From assembly GCF_024733015.1 (NCBI RefSeq), contig NZ_JANKJG010000011.1, forward strand, positions 62,001-126,000: DNA of 64,000 bases, read 5' to 3'. The translations under genes and the position numbers were made by a program. Below the pieces are notes generated by a model. The model had not been told where the DNA came from. It saw only the letters and a list, made by a program, of their open reading frames with translations, and did not search any database. Source of the stretch: Pseudosulfitobacter koreensis (GTDB lineage: Bacteria; Pseudomonadota; Alphaproteobacteria; Rhodobacterales; Rhodobacteraceae). Shown piece by piece: positions 15,891 to 24,741 of the stretch (position 1 is the first letter of the stretch; each line of letters begins with the position of its first letter).

Positions 15891-17225
15891 TCAGCCGCGT
15901 GCTTTGACCACCTGCAACAGCGGCATCACCACCGACATGTCCGGCCCGTGGCCTTGGCCCGTCAGCGCCTTGCGCAGCGGCATGAAGAGCCCCCGCCCCT
16001 TGCGGCCCGTGGCCTCCTTGACCGCTGCCGTCCAGGTGCCCCAGGTGCTTTCGTCGTAGGGTCCCTCGGGCAGCAACGTCATCGCCTCGGCCACGAAATC
16101 CGCATCCTCGGGGTCGATATCAGGCTCTGCGCCCTCGCGGAACATCAGCCACCAGGCGTCCAGATCCTTCAGCGTGTTGATGTTCTCGCGGGTGACCGCC
16201 CAGAAGTTCGCCGCAAGGTCCGAAGGCACGCCCAGCGCCTCGATGTCGGCGCGCACGTCGTCCAGCGCCAGTGTCTGCAGATAGCGGCCTGTCAGCGGGT
16301 ACAGATCCTGTTCGTCGAACTTGGTCGGAGCGGAGCCGAAGCGGTTCACGTCGAACCCTTCGATCAGCGCGTCCATGTCGGTGCGCAGTTCGACCGGATC
16401 GGACGACCCCAGCCGTGCCATCAGCGACAACAGCGCCATCGGCTGCACGCCCGCCGCGCGCAGATCGCGCAAGGACAGCGTGCCCAGACGTTTCGACAGC
16501 GCCTCGCCCTGCGGGCCGGTCAGCAGTGAATGGTGGGCAAAGGCCGGCGGCGTGCCGCCCAGCGCCTGAATGATCTGGATCTGGGTTGCGGTGTTGGTCA
16601 CGTGGTCCGACCCGCGCACCACGTGGGTCACGCCCATCTCGACGTCATCGACCACCGAGGCCAGCGTATAGAGCATCTGGCCATCGCCCCGGATCAGCAC
16701 CGGATCGGACACGCTGGCCGCGTCGATCGAGATGTCGCCCAGGATGCCATCGGTCCATTCGATCCGCTCCTTGTCCAGCTTGAAGCGCCAGACACCGCCG
16801 CCGCGTTCGGCGCGCAGGGCGTCACGCTCGGCGTCGCTGAGGGCCAGTGCGGCGCGGTCGTAGACCGGCGGTTTGCCCATGTTCAGCTGTTTCTTGCGCT
16901 TCAGGTCCAGTTCGGTCGGCGTCTCGAACGCCTCGTAAAAGCGGCCCGCCGCGCGCAGCTTGTCGGCGGCTTCCTCGTAGCGGTCCAGCCGTTCCGACTG
17001 ACGCTCGACGCGGTCCCAGTGCAGGCCAAGCCATTCCAGATCGTGCTTGATCGCGTCGACATATTCCTGTTTCGACCGCTCGGGGTCGGTGTCGTCGATG
17101 CGCAGGATGAAACTGCCGCCCGACTTGCGCGCGATCATGAAGTTCATCAGCGCCGTGCGCAGGTTGCCGACGTGGATGTAGCCAGTGGGCGACGGGGCGA
17201 AACGGGTGGTGATCTGATTGGACAT
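15891..17225 (-). CDS. gltX: Glutamyl-tRNA synthetase (class I)
   Basis: 444 residues. The enzyme charges tRNA-Glu. The N-terminal FAPSPTGYIHVGNLRTAL contains the HIGH-type signature (HVGN, residues 18-21). The KMSKS-type loop reads ALSKRLGTLSL, and DGQMLYTLASVVDDVEMGVTHVVRGSDH marks the catalytic domain. Many Rhodobacterales carry two GltX paralogues, one sometimes with altered tRNA-Glu/Gln use; this window cannot say which one this is. The lysine of canonical KMSKS is kept as the K in LSKR. Start ATG at 17225. It lies 80 bases downstream of nadE on the same strand's reading order. Confidence 0.93.
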   Translation of the reverse strand: MSNQITTRFAPSPTGYIHVGNLRTALMNFMIARKSGGSFILRIDDTDPERSKQEYVDAIKHDLEWLGLHWDRVERQSERLDRYEEAADKLRAAGRFYEAFETPTELDLKRKKQLNMGKPPVYDRAALALSDAERDALRAERGGGVWRFKLDKERIEWTDGILGDISIDAASVSDPVLIRGDGQMLYTLASVVDDVEMGVTHVVRGSDHVTNTATQIQIIQALGGTPPAFAHHSLLTGPQGEALSKRLGTLSLRDLRAAGVQPMALLSLMARLGSSDPVELRTDMDALIEGFDVNRFGSAPTKFDEQDLYPLTGRYLQTLALDDVRADIEALGVPSDLAANFWAVTRENINTLKDLDAWWLMFREGAEPDIDPEDADFVAEAMTLLPEGPYDESTWGTWTAAVKEATGRKGRGLFMPLRKALTGQGHGPDMSVVMPLLQVVKARG

Positions 17226-17304
17226 GGGCGCTCTCCTGTTGAGCGCCGAAGTGTCACAGGGCGCGGGAATTGTCCAGATCAGGCGACTGCCGGGGCCTTT
17301 CGGG

Positions 17305-18963
17305 TCAGCTTTTGTCGCGCCAGCGGTTCACCAGGGGATAGCGCCGGTCGAGCCAGAATGCGCGCTTGGTCAGACGCGCCCCCGGTGCCGACTGGAACCG
17401 CTTGTATTCGCTGAGGAACAGCAGCTTTTCGATCTTTTGCGCCGTTTCGCGCCCGAACCCTGCGGCGACGCAATCGGCGATGCTGCCGTCCTGATCCACC
17501 AGAATGTCCAGAATGGCATCCAGTTCGGGATAGTCGGGCAGGCTGTCGCTGTCTTTCTGGTCGTCGCGCAGTTCGGCGCTGGGGGGTTTGGTGATGATCC
17601 GCTGCGGGATCACCTCGCCCGCGCGTCCCATCATCCAGTCGCGGTGATTGGCGTTGCGCCAGTCGCAGGTGGTGAACACCCGCGTCTTGTACATATCCTT
17701 GATCGGATTGTACCCGCCTGCCATGTCGCCGTAGATCGTGGCGTAGCCCACCGCGACCTCGGACTTGTTGCCCGTGGTCAGCAGCATCTCGCCGAACTTG
17801 TTGCTCATCGCCATCAACAGCAGCCCGCGCAGCCGCGACTGGATGTTTTCCTCGGTCAGGCCCGGCTCCAGCCCTTCGAACAGCGGCGCCAGTGTGTTGG
17901 TGATCGCGGCGCGGCCTTCGGTGATCGGCACATAGTCGTAATGACAGCCCAGCGCGCGGGCACAGCTTTCGGCATCTTCCAGACTGTCGGGGCTGGTGTA
18001 TTCCGACGGCAGCATCACGCAGCGGACGTTTTCCGGCCCGATGGCATCGGCGGCGATGGTTGCGACCAGGGCGCTGTCGACACCGCCCGACATGCCCAGC
18101 AGAACCTTCTTGAAACCCGTCTTGGCCAGATAGTCGCGCAGCGCCACGACCATCACGTAGTAGTCCTGCTCCCAGTCATCGGGCAGCGGTGCGATATCGC
18201 CGCAGGTCACGCGCCAGCCTTCGGGGCCGCGCTTCAGATCCACGTGGGCGATGGTTTCGGCCATCACCGGCAGGCGCATCGCCAGCTTGCCGCCGGGGTT
18301 CAGCGCGAAGGACGCGCCGTCGAACACCTGGTCATCGTGACCGCCGACCATGTTCAGGTAGATCAGCGGCAATCCGGTGTCGATCACGCGGGCGACCATG
18401 TGGTTCAGCCGAGTCTCCATCTTGCCGCGATAATAGGGCGACCCGTTCGGGACCAGCAGGAAATCGGCCCCGGTTTCCTGAAGGGTTTCGGCGACATCCT
18501 CGTGCCATGCATCCTCGCAGATCGGGCTGCCGACGCGCACGTCGCCGATGCTGTAGGGGCCGCCAAGGGGGCCTGCATCAAACACGCGCACCTCGTCAAA
18601 GACGGTCTCATTGGGCAGATGATGCTTCAGCACGCGGCTGGCGATGCGCCCGCCGCGGCAGATCAGGTAGGCGTTGAAAAGCTCGGTGCCTTCGACCCAA
18701 GGGCCGCCGATGGCCAGCGCCGGGCCGTCGGCGCAATCGCGCGCCAGATCCTTGACCGCCTGGATGGCGGCGGCGTGAAAACCGGGTTTCATCACCAGAT
18801 CCTGCGCGTTGTAGCCGACGATGAACATTTCGGGCAGTGCCACCAGATCGGCCCCGGCGTCGCGCCCGGCCTCCCATGCGGCGCGGGCCTTGGCGGCGTT
18901 GCCTTCGATGTCGCCGACGGTCGGGTTCATCTGCCCCAGCGTGATGCGAAAAGTGTCGGCCAT
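17305..18963 (-). CDS. nadE: Glutamine-dependent NAD+ synthetase
   Basis: 552 residues in two domains. The N-terminal nitrilase-like glutaminase has the catalytic triad E45 (ALPEMF), K113 (VLKHHLPN) and C149 (PICEDAWHE). The C-terminal synthetase has the ATP pyrophosphatase P-loop GMSGGVDSALVATIAADAIG, and the NKSEVAVGYATIYGDMAGGYNPIKD region. It amidates nicotinic acid adenine dinucleotide to NAD+ using ammonia tunnelled from glutamine. The length is typical of the two-domain form. The ATG at 18963 opens the conserved RITLGQMNPTVGDIEGN. It is divergent from the MORN-repeat gene across a 201-base gap. Confidence 0.95.
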   Translation of the reverse strand: MADTFRITLGQMNPTVGDIEGNAAKARAAWEAGRDAGADLVALPEMFIVGYNAQDLVMKPGFHAAAIQAVKDLARDCADGPALAIGGPWVEGTELFNAYLICRGGRIASRVLKHHLPNETVFDEVRVFDAGPLGGPYSIGDVRVGSPICEDAWHEDVAETLQETGADFLLVPNGSPYYRGKMETRLNHMVARVIDTGLPLIYLNMVGGHDDQVFDGASFALNPGGKLAMRLPVMAETIAHVDLKRGPEGWRVTCGDIAPLPDDWEQDYYVMVVALRDYLAKTGFKKVLLGMSGGVDSALVATIAADAIGPENVRCVMLPSEYTSPDSLEDAESCARALGCHYDYVPITEGRAAITNTLAPLFEGLEPGLTEENIQSRLRGLLLMAMSNKFGEMLLTTGNKSEVAVGYATIYGDMAGGYNPIKDMYKTRVFTTCDWRNANHRDWMMGRAGEVIPQRIITKPPSAELRDDQKDSDSLPDYPELDAILDILVDQDGSIADCVAAGFGRETAQKIEKLLFLSEYKRFQSAPGARLTKRAFWLDRRYPLVNRWRDKS

Positions 18964-19164
18964 TGGCTGTGCTCCGAAAATTGCCCTTGGGTGCCCCTAT
19001 ACGGTTTGCCTGCACCGCGTGAAAGGCCCCAGCCGGCAATTCGCCGCGCCCACGCGCTTGTGTTGCCATCAAAGCGGGCAAAGCCATTGCGACCCCCTCG
19101 CGGTTTCTTTACCCTTTGGCAACGATCCACGGGCGACTGCCCCCATCATCGCCAAAGGTGCCAC

Positions 19165-20553
19165 ATGACCCCACGCAGTTTGATCTTTTGCCTTGCCCTG
19201 CTTCCCGCCGCCGCCCATGCGCAGCAGGCTCAGGTTCTGACAAAGCAATATGACGATGGCGGGATCTACGAGGGCACCTTCAAGAACGGCCTGCAGGACG
19301 GCACCGGCACCTACAAGCTGCCCAACGGCTACGAATATACCGGCACGTGGGTCGACGGAGAGATCAAGGGCGAAGGCGTCGCACGCTTTCCCAACGGATC
19401 GGTCTATGAGGGCAACTTTGAAAAGGGCAAACCCCACGGCTTTGGCAAGATCACCTTTGCCGACGGCGGCACCTATGAAGGCGAGTGGGAAGCGGGCGCG
19501 ATCATGGGCCAGGGCGTTGCGCTCTATGCCAATGGCGTGCGCTACGAAGGATCGTTCCGCAATGCCAAGCACCACGGCAAGGGCGTGATGCAAAGCCCCG
19601 GCGGCTATGAATACAAGGGCGACTGGGTCGATGGCGCCAAGCAGGGCGTCGGCACGATCACCTATCCCGACGGCGCGGTCTATGACGGCGAGATCGCGGC
19701 GGGCGAACGCCACGGCACCGGCACGCTGACCATGCCCGACGGGCTGGTATACGAAGGCAAATGGGTCGATGGGCAGATCGACGGGACCGGCAAGCTGACG
19801 CAGCCCAACGGCGACGTCTACGAAGGCGATCTGGTCGCCGGCCGCCGCGAGGGCAAGGGCCGCGTGACCTATGCCAACGGCGATGTCTACGAGGGCGACT
19901 TCAAGGATGACCGCCGCGACGGCTCGGGCACCTTTATCGGCAACGACGGCTATACCTATATCGGCCAGTGGGTCGCGGGCCAGATCGAGGGCGAAGGCCG
20001 CGTGACCTATCCCGACGGATCGGTCTACGAAGGCGATTTCCGCGACGATCTGGCCGATGGCACGGGCAAGATCACCTATGCAGACGGATCGACCTACGAA
20101 GGGGAATGGACCGCAGGCGTGATCGAGGGTCAGGGCAAGGCGGTCTATCCCAATGGCGTGGTCTATGAGGGCGGCTTTGCCAACGCCAAGAACGACGGTC
20201 AGGGTGTCATGACCTATGCCGACGGCTACCGTTACGAAGGCAGTTGGGAAGATGGCCAGCGCCACGGCATGGGCACCGCGACCTATCCCGACGGCACGGT
20301 CTACGAAGGCAACTTCGAGAACGGCCAGCGCCACGGCACGGGCAAGATCGTGATGTCGGACGGGTTCACCTATGAAGGCGAGTGGGTCCGCGGCGAGATC
20401 AGCGGCACCGGCACCGCGACCTATGCCAACGGCGACGTCTACGTGGGCACGTTTCGCGCGGGCAAGCGGCAGGGCGATGGCACCATGCGCTATTCCACCG
20501 GCGAAGAAGCGTCAGGCGACTGGGAAAACGGCGCGCTGCAGCAGGACGGCTAA
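19165..20553 (+). CDS. Secreted MORN-repeat protein (about 18-19 repeats)
   Basis: 462 residues. A signal peptide (LIFCLALLPAAAHA, cleavage near residue 20) leads directly into about 19 tandem 23-residue MORN units of the form YEG-x-F/W-x-x-G-x-x-x-G-x-G-x-x-x-Y/F-x-x-G. The last unit (EEASGDW) is degenerate. The residue after YEG-x alternates Phe and Trp almost without break, suggesting expansion in two-unit steps. MORN arrays form extended beta structures that bind lipids or proteins; a periplasmic or surface role is likely but unassigned. The ATG at 19165 begins the signal peptide. It is convergent with the photolyase gene, 2 bases apart, and not obviously in an operon. Confidence 0.9.
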   Translation: MTPRSLIFCLALLPAAAHAQQAQVLTKQYDDGGIYEGTFKNGLQDGTGTYKLPNGYEYTGTWVDGEIKGEGVARFPNGSVYEGNFEKGKPHGFGKITFADGGTYEGEWEAGAIMGQGVALYANGVRYEGSFRNAKHHGKGVMQSPGGYEYKGDWVDGAKQGVGTITYPDGAVYDGEIAAGERHGTGTLTMPDGLVYEGKWVDGQIDGTGKLTQPNGDVYEGDLVAGRREGKGRVTYANGDVYEGDFKDDRRDGSGTFIGNDGYTYIGQWVAGQIEGEGRVTYPDGSVYEGDFRDDLADGTGKITYADGSTYEGEWTAGVIEGQGKAVYPNGVVYEGGFANAKNDGQGVMTYADGYRYEGSWEDGQRHGMGTATYPDGTVYEGNFENGQRHGTGKIVMSDGFTYEGEWVRGEISGTGTATYANGDVYVGTFRAGKRQGDGTMRYSTGEEASGDWENGALQQDG

Positions 20554-20555
20554 AC

Positions 20556-22082
20556 TCAGACCACCTCGCCCGCGTCCAGCCGTTTGAGGAAGCGTTTTGC
20601 GTCCGACAGAACCGTTTCGCGGCGGTCTTCGTCCATCCGGTCCCAGGTGCCGTACATATTGCCCATGCGCGGGTTCTTCTCGAACCGGTCGCGATGGCGG
20701 ATCAGGAAATCCCAATAGAGCAGGTTGAACGGGCAGGCCCCCTCGCCCGTCTTCCTGGTGACCTTGTAGCTGCACTGCTTGCAATGGTCGGACATGCGGT
20801 TGATGTAGGCGCCCGACGAGACATAGGGCTTGGACGCGATCACGCCGCCGTCGGCGAACTGGCTCATGCCGACGGTATTGGGGGCCTCGACCCACTCGAA
20901 GGCGTCGGCATAGACCGACAGATACCATTCGTGCACCTGCGCGGGATCGACGCCCGCCAGAAGGGCAAAGTTGCCGGTGACCATCAGCCGCTGGATGTGA
21001 TGGGCATAGGCGTTGGCGCGGGTCTGGCCCACGGCCTGCCGCACGCAGCGCATCTTGGTCTCGGTGCCCCAGTAGAAGCCGGGCAGATCGCGTTTGTGGC
21101 CCAGCACGTTGCGCTGGGTGTAGTCGCGGCCTTCCAGAAAATAGATGCCACGCACATATTCGCGCCAGCCGATGATCTGGCGAATGAACCCTTCGGCGGC
21201 GTTGATCGGCACGTCGCCCGCGTCATAGGCGTCCTGCACCGCCTCGCAGACTTCCAGCGGGGACAAAAGACCGATGTTCATGTAGGGCGACAGGACGGCG
21301 TGGTAGAGATAGGGCTCCCCGTCCAGCATCGCGTCCTGATAGTCACCGAACCGCGCCAACGCGTGTTTCACGAAATGCGCCAGCGCATCGAGCGCGCCTT
21401 GGCGGTCGGTGGCAAAGTGGAAGGGTTCGAGATCGCCAAAGTTGTCGCCGAACTGGGACGCGACCAGATCCAGCACCGCGCGGGTGGTCTTGTCAGGCTC
21501 GAACTGCAGCGGTCCGTCGGTCTTGATGTCGTCGGGCGCGGGCTTGCGGTTGTCGTGGTCGAAATTCCACTGGCCGCCTGCGGGGTCGTCGCCGTCCATC
21601 AGCAGGCCGGTCTTGCGCCGCATCTCGCGATAGAAATACTCCATCCGCAGCGCCTTGCGGCCTTCGGCCCAGTCCTCGAACATCGCGTGGCTGGCGATAA
21701 AGCGGTCGTCGTCGTGCAGCGCGACCTTCAGCGGGGCATGGCGCAGCTTGTCGATCAACCGCCATTCGCCCGGTTCGGTTGCGATCACTTCGGATGTGCC
21801 GCGTTCCTCGGCACGGCGCAGCAGTTCGCCCACGATGCTGCCTGCGTTGTCGGGATCGTCAAGCGTGGTGTAATCCACCGTCCAGCCGTCGTCGCGCAGC
21901 TGCACCGCGAACTTGCGCATTGCGGTCAGGATCAGCGCGATCTTCTTGGGGTGGTGCGGGACATAGGTGCCCTCGTCGCGCACCTCGGCCATCACGACCA
22001 CGTCCCTGGTTTTCTGCGCGGCCTTCAGCGCCGACAGGTTCATGCTCAGCTGATCGCCCAGGACCAGCACAAGGCGGCTCAC
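20556..22082 (-). CDS. Fe-S bacterial cryptochrome / (6-4) photolyase-type protein
   Basis: 508 residues of the deoxyribodipyrimidine-photolyase-related class (Agrobacterium PhrB, Rhodobacter sphaeroides CryB). It binds FAD and one 4Fe-4S cluster and repairs (6-4) photoproducts or signals blue light. The likely cluster cysteines are in KMRCVRQAVGQ, DHCKQCSYK (two) and EGACPFNLLYWDF. The N-terminal LVLVLGDQLSMNLSAL is the antenna domain. The start is a GTG at 22082 that overlaps the stop of the upstream dehydrogenase (GTGA), implying translational coupling. In R. sphaeroides cryB belongs to the singlet-oxygen response involving RpoHII; an rpoHII gene lies 19 kb away here. Confidence 0.92.
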   Translation of the reverse strand: MSRLVLVLGDQLSMNLSALKAAQKTRDVVVMAEVRDEGTYVPHHPKKIALILTAMRKFAVQLRDDGWTVDYTTLDDPDNAGSIVGELLRRAEERGTSEVIATEPGEWRLIDKLRHAPLKVALHDDDRFIASHAMFEDWAEGRKALRMEYFYREMRRKTGLLMDGDDPAGGQWNFDHDNRKPAPDDIKTDGPLQFEPDKTTRAVLDLVASQFGDNFGDLEPFHFATDRQGALDALAHFVKHALARFGDYQDAMLDGEPYLYHAVLSPYMNIGLLSPLEVCEAVQDAYDAGDVPINAAEGFIRQIIGWREYVRGIYFLEGRDYTQRNVLGHKRDLPGFYWGTETKMRCVRQAVGQTRANAYAHHIQRLMVTGNFALLAGVDPAQVHEWYLSVYADAFEWVEAPNTVGMSQFADGGVIASKPYVSSGAYINRMSDHCKQCSYKVTRKTGEGACPFNLLYWDFLIRHRDRFEKNPRMGNMYGTWDRMDEDRRETVLSDAKRFLKRLDAGEVV

Positions 22083-22735
22083 CAAGGCACCTCCTTGCCT
22101 GCCCAGTCAAGGAAACGGCCCGTGTGATCGGCCGTCAGCCCGTCCATCACCGACATCAGGTTGCCTGCCGCCTCGTCGGGGGATACCGACGGATGCCGCC
22201 CGAGGTATTTCTCGGTAAAGGGCGTGGCGACCGTGCCGGGGTGCAACGCCACGACCGCCGCCTGCTTGTGGGTGCGGGCCAGTTCGATCGCCGTGGTGTG
22301 CACGATCTGGTTCACCGCCGCCTTGGCGCTGCGATAGCTGATCCAGCCGCCGATCTTGTTGTCGCCGATGGAGCCCACGCGCGCGGACAGCACCGCGAAC
22401 ACGCCGTCCGGTTTCAGCAGGTCATGCGCGTGGGACAGCACCAGCGCGGGACCGATGGCGTTGACCGCGAACTGATCCGCCATCGCCTTGGCCGTGATCG
22501 CCTTGATAGTCTTTTCCGGCTCTGCCCCGTCGATTTGCAAGGCGCCCGTCGCCACGATCACCCGGTCGAAGGGGCCGAGGCCCACCAGCGCCGTGTCCAC
22601 CGACGCCGCATCGGTCACGTCGAACCCATCGACGGAGCGCGACAGCGCCGTCACCTTATCGCCGCGCGCGGCATGTGCGGCGCAAAGTGCCGCGCCGATC
22701 CCGCCCGAGGCGCCCAATATCAATACATCTGCCAT
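22079..22735 (-). CDS. Short-chain dehydrogenase/reductase
   Basis: 218 residues. The Rossmann motif GASGGIGAALCAAHA lies at the N-terminus (MADVLILGASGG). The catalytic YxxxK is YRSAKAAVNQI, preceded by a serine-rich LSARVGSIGDN region. Length and organisation fit the classical SDR family (NAD(P)H-dependent oxidoreductase, related to CsgA/C-factor type). The start at 22735 was chosen over in-frame codons upstream because it opens the Rossmann strand. It overlaps the photolyase gene by four bases, so the two are expressed together. The pairing hints at a light-stress or quinone-related substrate, but the substrate is unknown. Confidence 0.87.
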   Translation of the reverse strand: MADVLILGASGGIGAALCAAHAARGDKVTALSRSVDGFDVTDAASVDTALVGLGPFDRVIVATGALQIDGAEPEKTIKAITAKAMADQFAVNAIGPALVLSHAHDLLKPDGVFAVLSARVGSIGDNKIGGWISYRSAKAAVNQIVHTTAIELARTHKQAAVVALHPGTVATPFTEKYLGRHPSVSPDEAAGNLMSVMDGLTADHTGRFLDWAGKEVPW

Positions 22736-22801
22736 GCCGTGCGACCTAGTGCAGCCTGCACACCCGTCCATGAGACTGAACGGAAATAATAAATCTTCCT
22801 C

Positions 22802-22829
22802 TTTTCATTCAATCCAAGCGCGGTATATG
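22802..22829 (+). promoter_or_regulatory. Candidate promoter of the leu leader/leuA transcript
   Basis: TTTTCA (22802-22807), 16 bases, TATATG (22824-22829). Transcription would begin at about 22836, only one or two bases before the leader-peptide ATG, giving an almost leaderless leader peptide. Confidence 0.4.
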
Positions 22830-22837
22830 CTCGGGGC

Positions 22838-22918
22838 ATGACACTGGTCGCACATATCCCTTCTGCCCGCGCATCGCGTGCGATCCTGCGTGACCTACTG
22901 ATCCTAACCCGCCTCTGA
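22838..22918 (+). CDS. leuL: Leucine-rich leader peptide of leuA
   Basis: A 26-codon open frame, ATG to TGA, 76 bases before leuA. Six leucine codons occur (positions 3, 17, 20, 21, 23 and 26), clustered at the end as D-L-L-I-L-T-R-L. Two of them are CTA, a rare codon in this GC-rich genome, exactly what a ribosome-stalling leucine sensor would use. The stop codon lies inside the 5' arm of a perfect ten-base-pair hairpin. This is the classic arrangement of amino-acid attenuation: leucine starvation would stall the ribosome and change downstream folding. I see no good Shine-Dalgarno; leaderless initiation is likely. Confidence 0.75.
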   Translation: MTLVAHIPSARASRAILRDLLILTRL

Positions 22919-22963
22919 GCGTGCCATTCCGGCGCGCCCGCTCAGAGGGGAGTGCCGCGCGCC
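22912..22963 (+). promoter_or_regulatory. Attenuator-type alternative hairpins before leuA
   Basis: CCTCTGAGCG (22912-22921) pairs perfectly with CGCTCAGAGG (22939-22948). An overlapping alternative is GGCGCGC (22931-22937) with GCGCGCC (22957-22963). The two are mutually exclusive because the second's 5' arm lies in the first's loop and they cross. A short T stretch (CTTTTAGG) follows. The first stem includes the leader stop codon. Confidence 0.6.
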
Positions 22964-22994
22964 ACAGGCTTTTAGGACAAAAAAGAGATCTCAC

Positions 22995-24557
22995 ATGACC
23001 CAAGAACAAGACCGCGTTGTCATCTTTGACACGACACTCCGTGACGGCGAACAGTCGCCCGGTGCCACCATGACCCACGCCGAAAAGCTGGAGATTGCCA
23101 GCCTGCTCGACGAAATGGGCGTGGATATCATCGAGGCGGGCTTTCCCATCGCCTCGGAAGGCGACTTTGCCGCAGTGGCGGAGATTGCGAAGAACGCAAA
23201 AAACTCGGTGATCTGCGGGTTGGCGCGCGCGCAACTGCCCGACATCGACCGCTGCTGGGAGGCGATCAAGCACGCCTCGCGCCCGCGCATCCACACCTTT
23301 ATCGGCACGTCACCGCTGCACCGGGCCATTCCCAACCTGACGATGGATGAAATGGCAGAACGGATCGACCAGACCGTCAGCCACGCCCGCAACCTGTGCG
23401 ACAACGTGCAATGGTCGCCGATGGACGCGACCCGCACCGAGGAAGATTACCTGTGCCGCACGGTCGAGATCGCGATCAAGGCGGGTGCGACCACGATCAA
23501 CATCCCCGACACCGTGGGCTATACCGCGCCGCGCGAAAGTGCGGCACTGATCCGCATGTTGCTGGAGCGGGTGCCGGGCGCGGATGAGATCGTCTTTGCC
23601 ACGCATTGCCACAACGACCTTGGCATGGCGACCGCCAACAGCCTTGCCGCCGTTGAAGCAGGCGCGCGCCAGATCGAATGCACGATCAACGGCTTGGGCG
23701 AACGCGCGGGCAACACGGCGCTGGAAGAGGTGGTGATGGCGTTGAAGGTACGCAACGACATCATGCCGTTCCAGACCGGCATCGACACCACCAAGCTGAT
23801 GAACATCTCGCGCCGGGTGGCAACCGTTTCGGGCTTTCCGGTGCAGTTCAACAAGGCCATCGTCGGCAAGAACGCCTTTGCCCACGAAAGCGGCATCCAC
23901 CAGGACGGGATGCTGAAAAACGCCGAAACCTTCGAGATCATGCGCCCCGAGGACGTCGGCCTGACCGAGACCAACATCGTGATGGGCAAGCATTCGGGCC
24001 GTGCCGCGCTGCGGTCCAAGTTGGAAGATCTGGGGTTCGAGCTGGGGGACAACCAGCTTAAGGATGTGTTCGTGCGGTTCAAGGAGCTGGCCGATCGCAA
24101 GAAGGAAATCTATGAAGAGGACCTGATTGCGCTGATGCGCACCACCACCGATCCCGAGGACGAGCGGATCAAGCTGGTGTCGCTGCGCGTGGTCTGTGGC
24201 ACCGAAGGACCGCAGCAGGCCGACATGACGCTGGAGGTCGATGGCACCGAACACCAGACCAGCCAGACCGGCGATGGCCCCGTCGATGCGTCGTTCAACT
24301 GCATCAAGGCGCTGGTTAGCCACACCGCGCGCCTGCAACTGTATCAGGTGCACGCCGTGACCGAAGGCACCGATGCGCAGGCGACGGTATCGGTGCGGCT
24401 GGACGAAGACGGTCGGATCGTCACCGGACAATCGGCGGATACCGACACGGTCGTCGCATCGGTCCGTGCCTATGTCCACGCGCTGAACCGGTTGCTGGTG
24501 CGTCGCAAGAAGGGCGGCACGGACAAGCGCGAGATCAATTACAAGGACGTCGGCTGA
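22995..24557 (+). CDS. leuA: 2-isopropylmalate synthase
   Basis: 520 residues. It condenses acetyl-CoA with 2-oxoisovalerate, the first committed step of leucine synthesis. The catalytic barrel begins with VIFDTTLRDGEQSPGATM. LNGLGERAGN-type (INGLGERAGNTALEEVVMAL) and HESGIHQDGMLKN motifs are intact, including the metal-binding histidines of FATHCHNDLGMATANS. The C-terminal regulatory domain for leucine feedback is present (residues about 400-520). A leader peptide and attenuator upstream give transcriptional control by leucyl-tRNA supply. A strong terminator follows the stop, so it is probably monocistronic. Confidence 0.96.
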   Translation: MTQEQDRVVIFDTTLRDGEQSPGATMTHAEKLEIASLLDEMGVDIIEAGFPIASEGDFAAVAEIAKNAKNSVICGLARAQLPDIDRCWEAIKHASRPRIHTFIGTSPLHRAIPNLTMDEMAERIDQTVSHARNLCDNVQWSPMDATRTEEDYLCRTVEIAIKAGATTINIPDTVGYTAPRESAALIRMLLERVPGADEIVFATHCHNDLGMATANSLAAVEAGARQIECTINGLGERAGNTALEEVVMALKVRNDIMPFQTGIDTTKLMNISRRVATVSGFPVQFNKAIVGKNAFAHESGIHQDGMLKNAETFEIMRPEDVGLTETNIVMGKHSGRAALRSKLEDLGFELGDNQLKDVFVRFKELADRKKEIYEEDLIALMRTTTDPEDERIKLVSLRVVCGTEGPQQADMTLEVDGTEHQTSQTGDGPVDASFNCIKALVSHTARLQLYQVHAVTEGTDAQATVSVRLDEDGRIVTGQSADTDTVVASVRAYVHALNRLLVRRKKGGTDKREINYKDVG

Positions 24558-24586
24558 TTACGGTCTGAGCCGCATTCGCAAATTGC

Positions 24587-24619
24587 AAAAGGGCAGAGGG
24601 ATCAACCTCTGCCCTTTTT
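24587..24619 (+). terminator. Rho-independent terminator of leuA
   Basis: AAAAGGGCAGAGG, loop GATCAA, then CCTCTGCCCTTTTT: a perfect nine-pair GC stem extended by A-T pairs and a T run. Confidence 0.92.
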
Positions 24620-24684
24620 GCGAACATATTGGCGGCAGTCTCGTACACCATCCGGACGCCGCAATCAGACGGGCCCGGAACGGC

Positions 24685-24712
24685 AAAACGGCCGGGTGTT
24701 TCCACCCGGCCG
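24685..24712 (-). terminator. Rho-independent terminator of the barrel-protein gene
   Basis: The perfect ten-pair stem CGGCCGGGTG/CACCCGGCCG has a four-base loop. On the minus strand it is followed by TTTT. It lies 29 bases beyond the stop codon at 24742. Confidence 0.8.
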
Positions 24713-24741
24713 CCTGATCATGTGAAACTCTGATGGGACAA

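Noticed and set aside
17218-19164. Very long plus-strand open frame running through nadE and gltX upstream of the MORN gene
   Set aside because: It is antisense to two clear enzymes, has no family features, and is open only because of the high G+C codon bias. Only the part from 19165, with a signal peptide and MORN repeats, is a gene.
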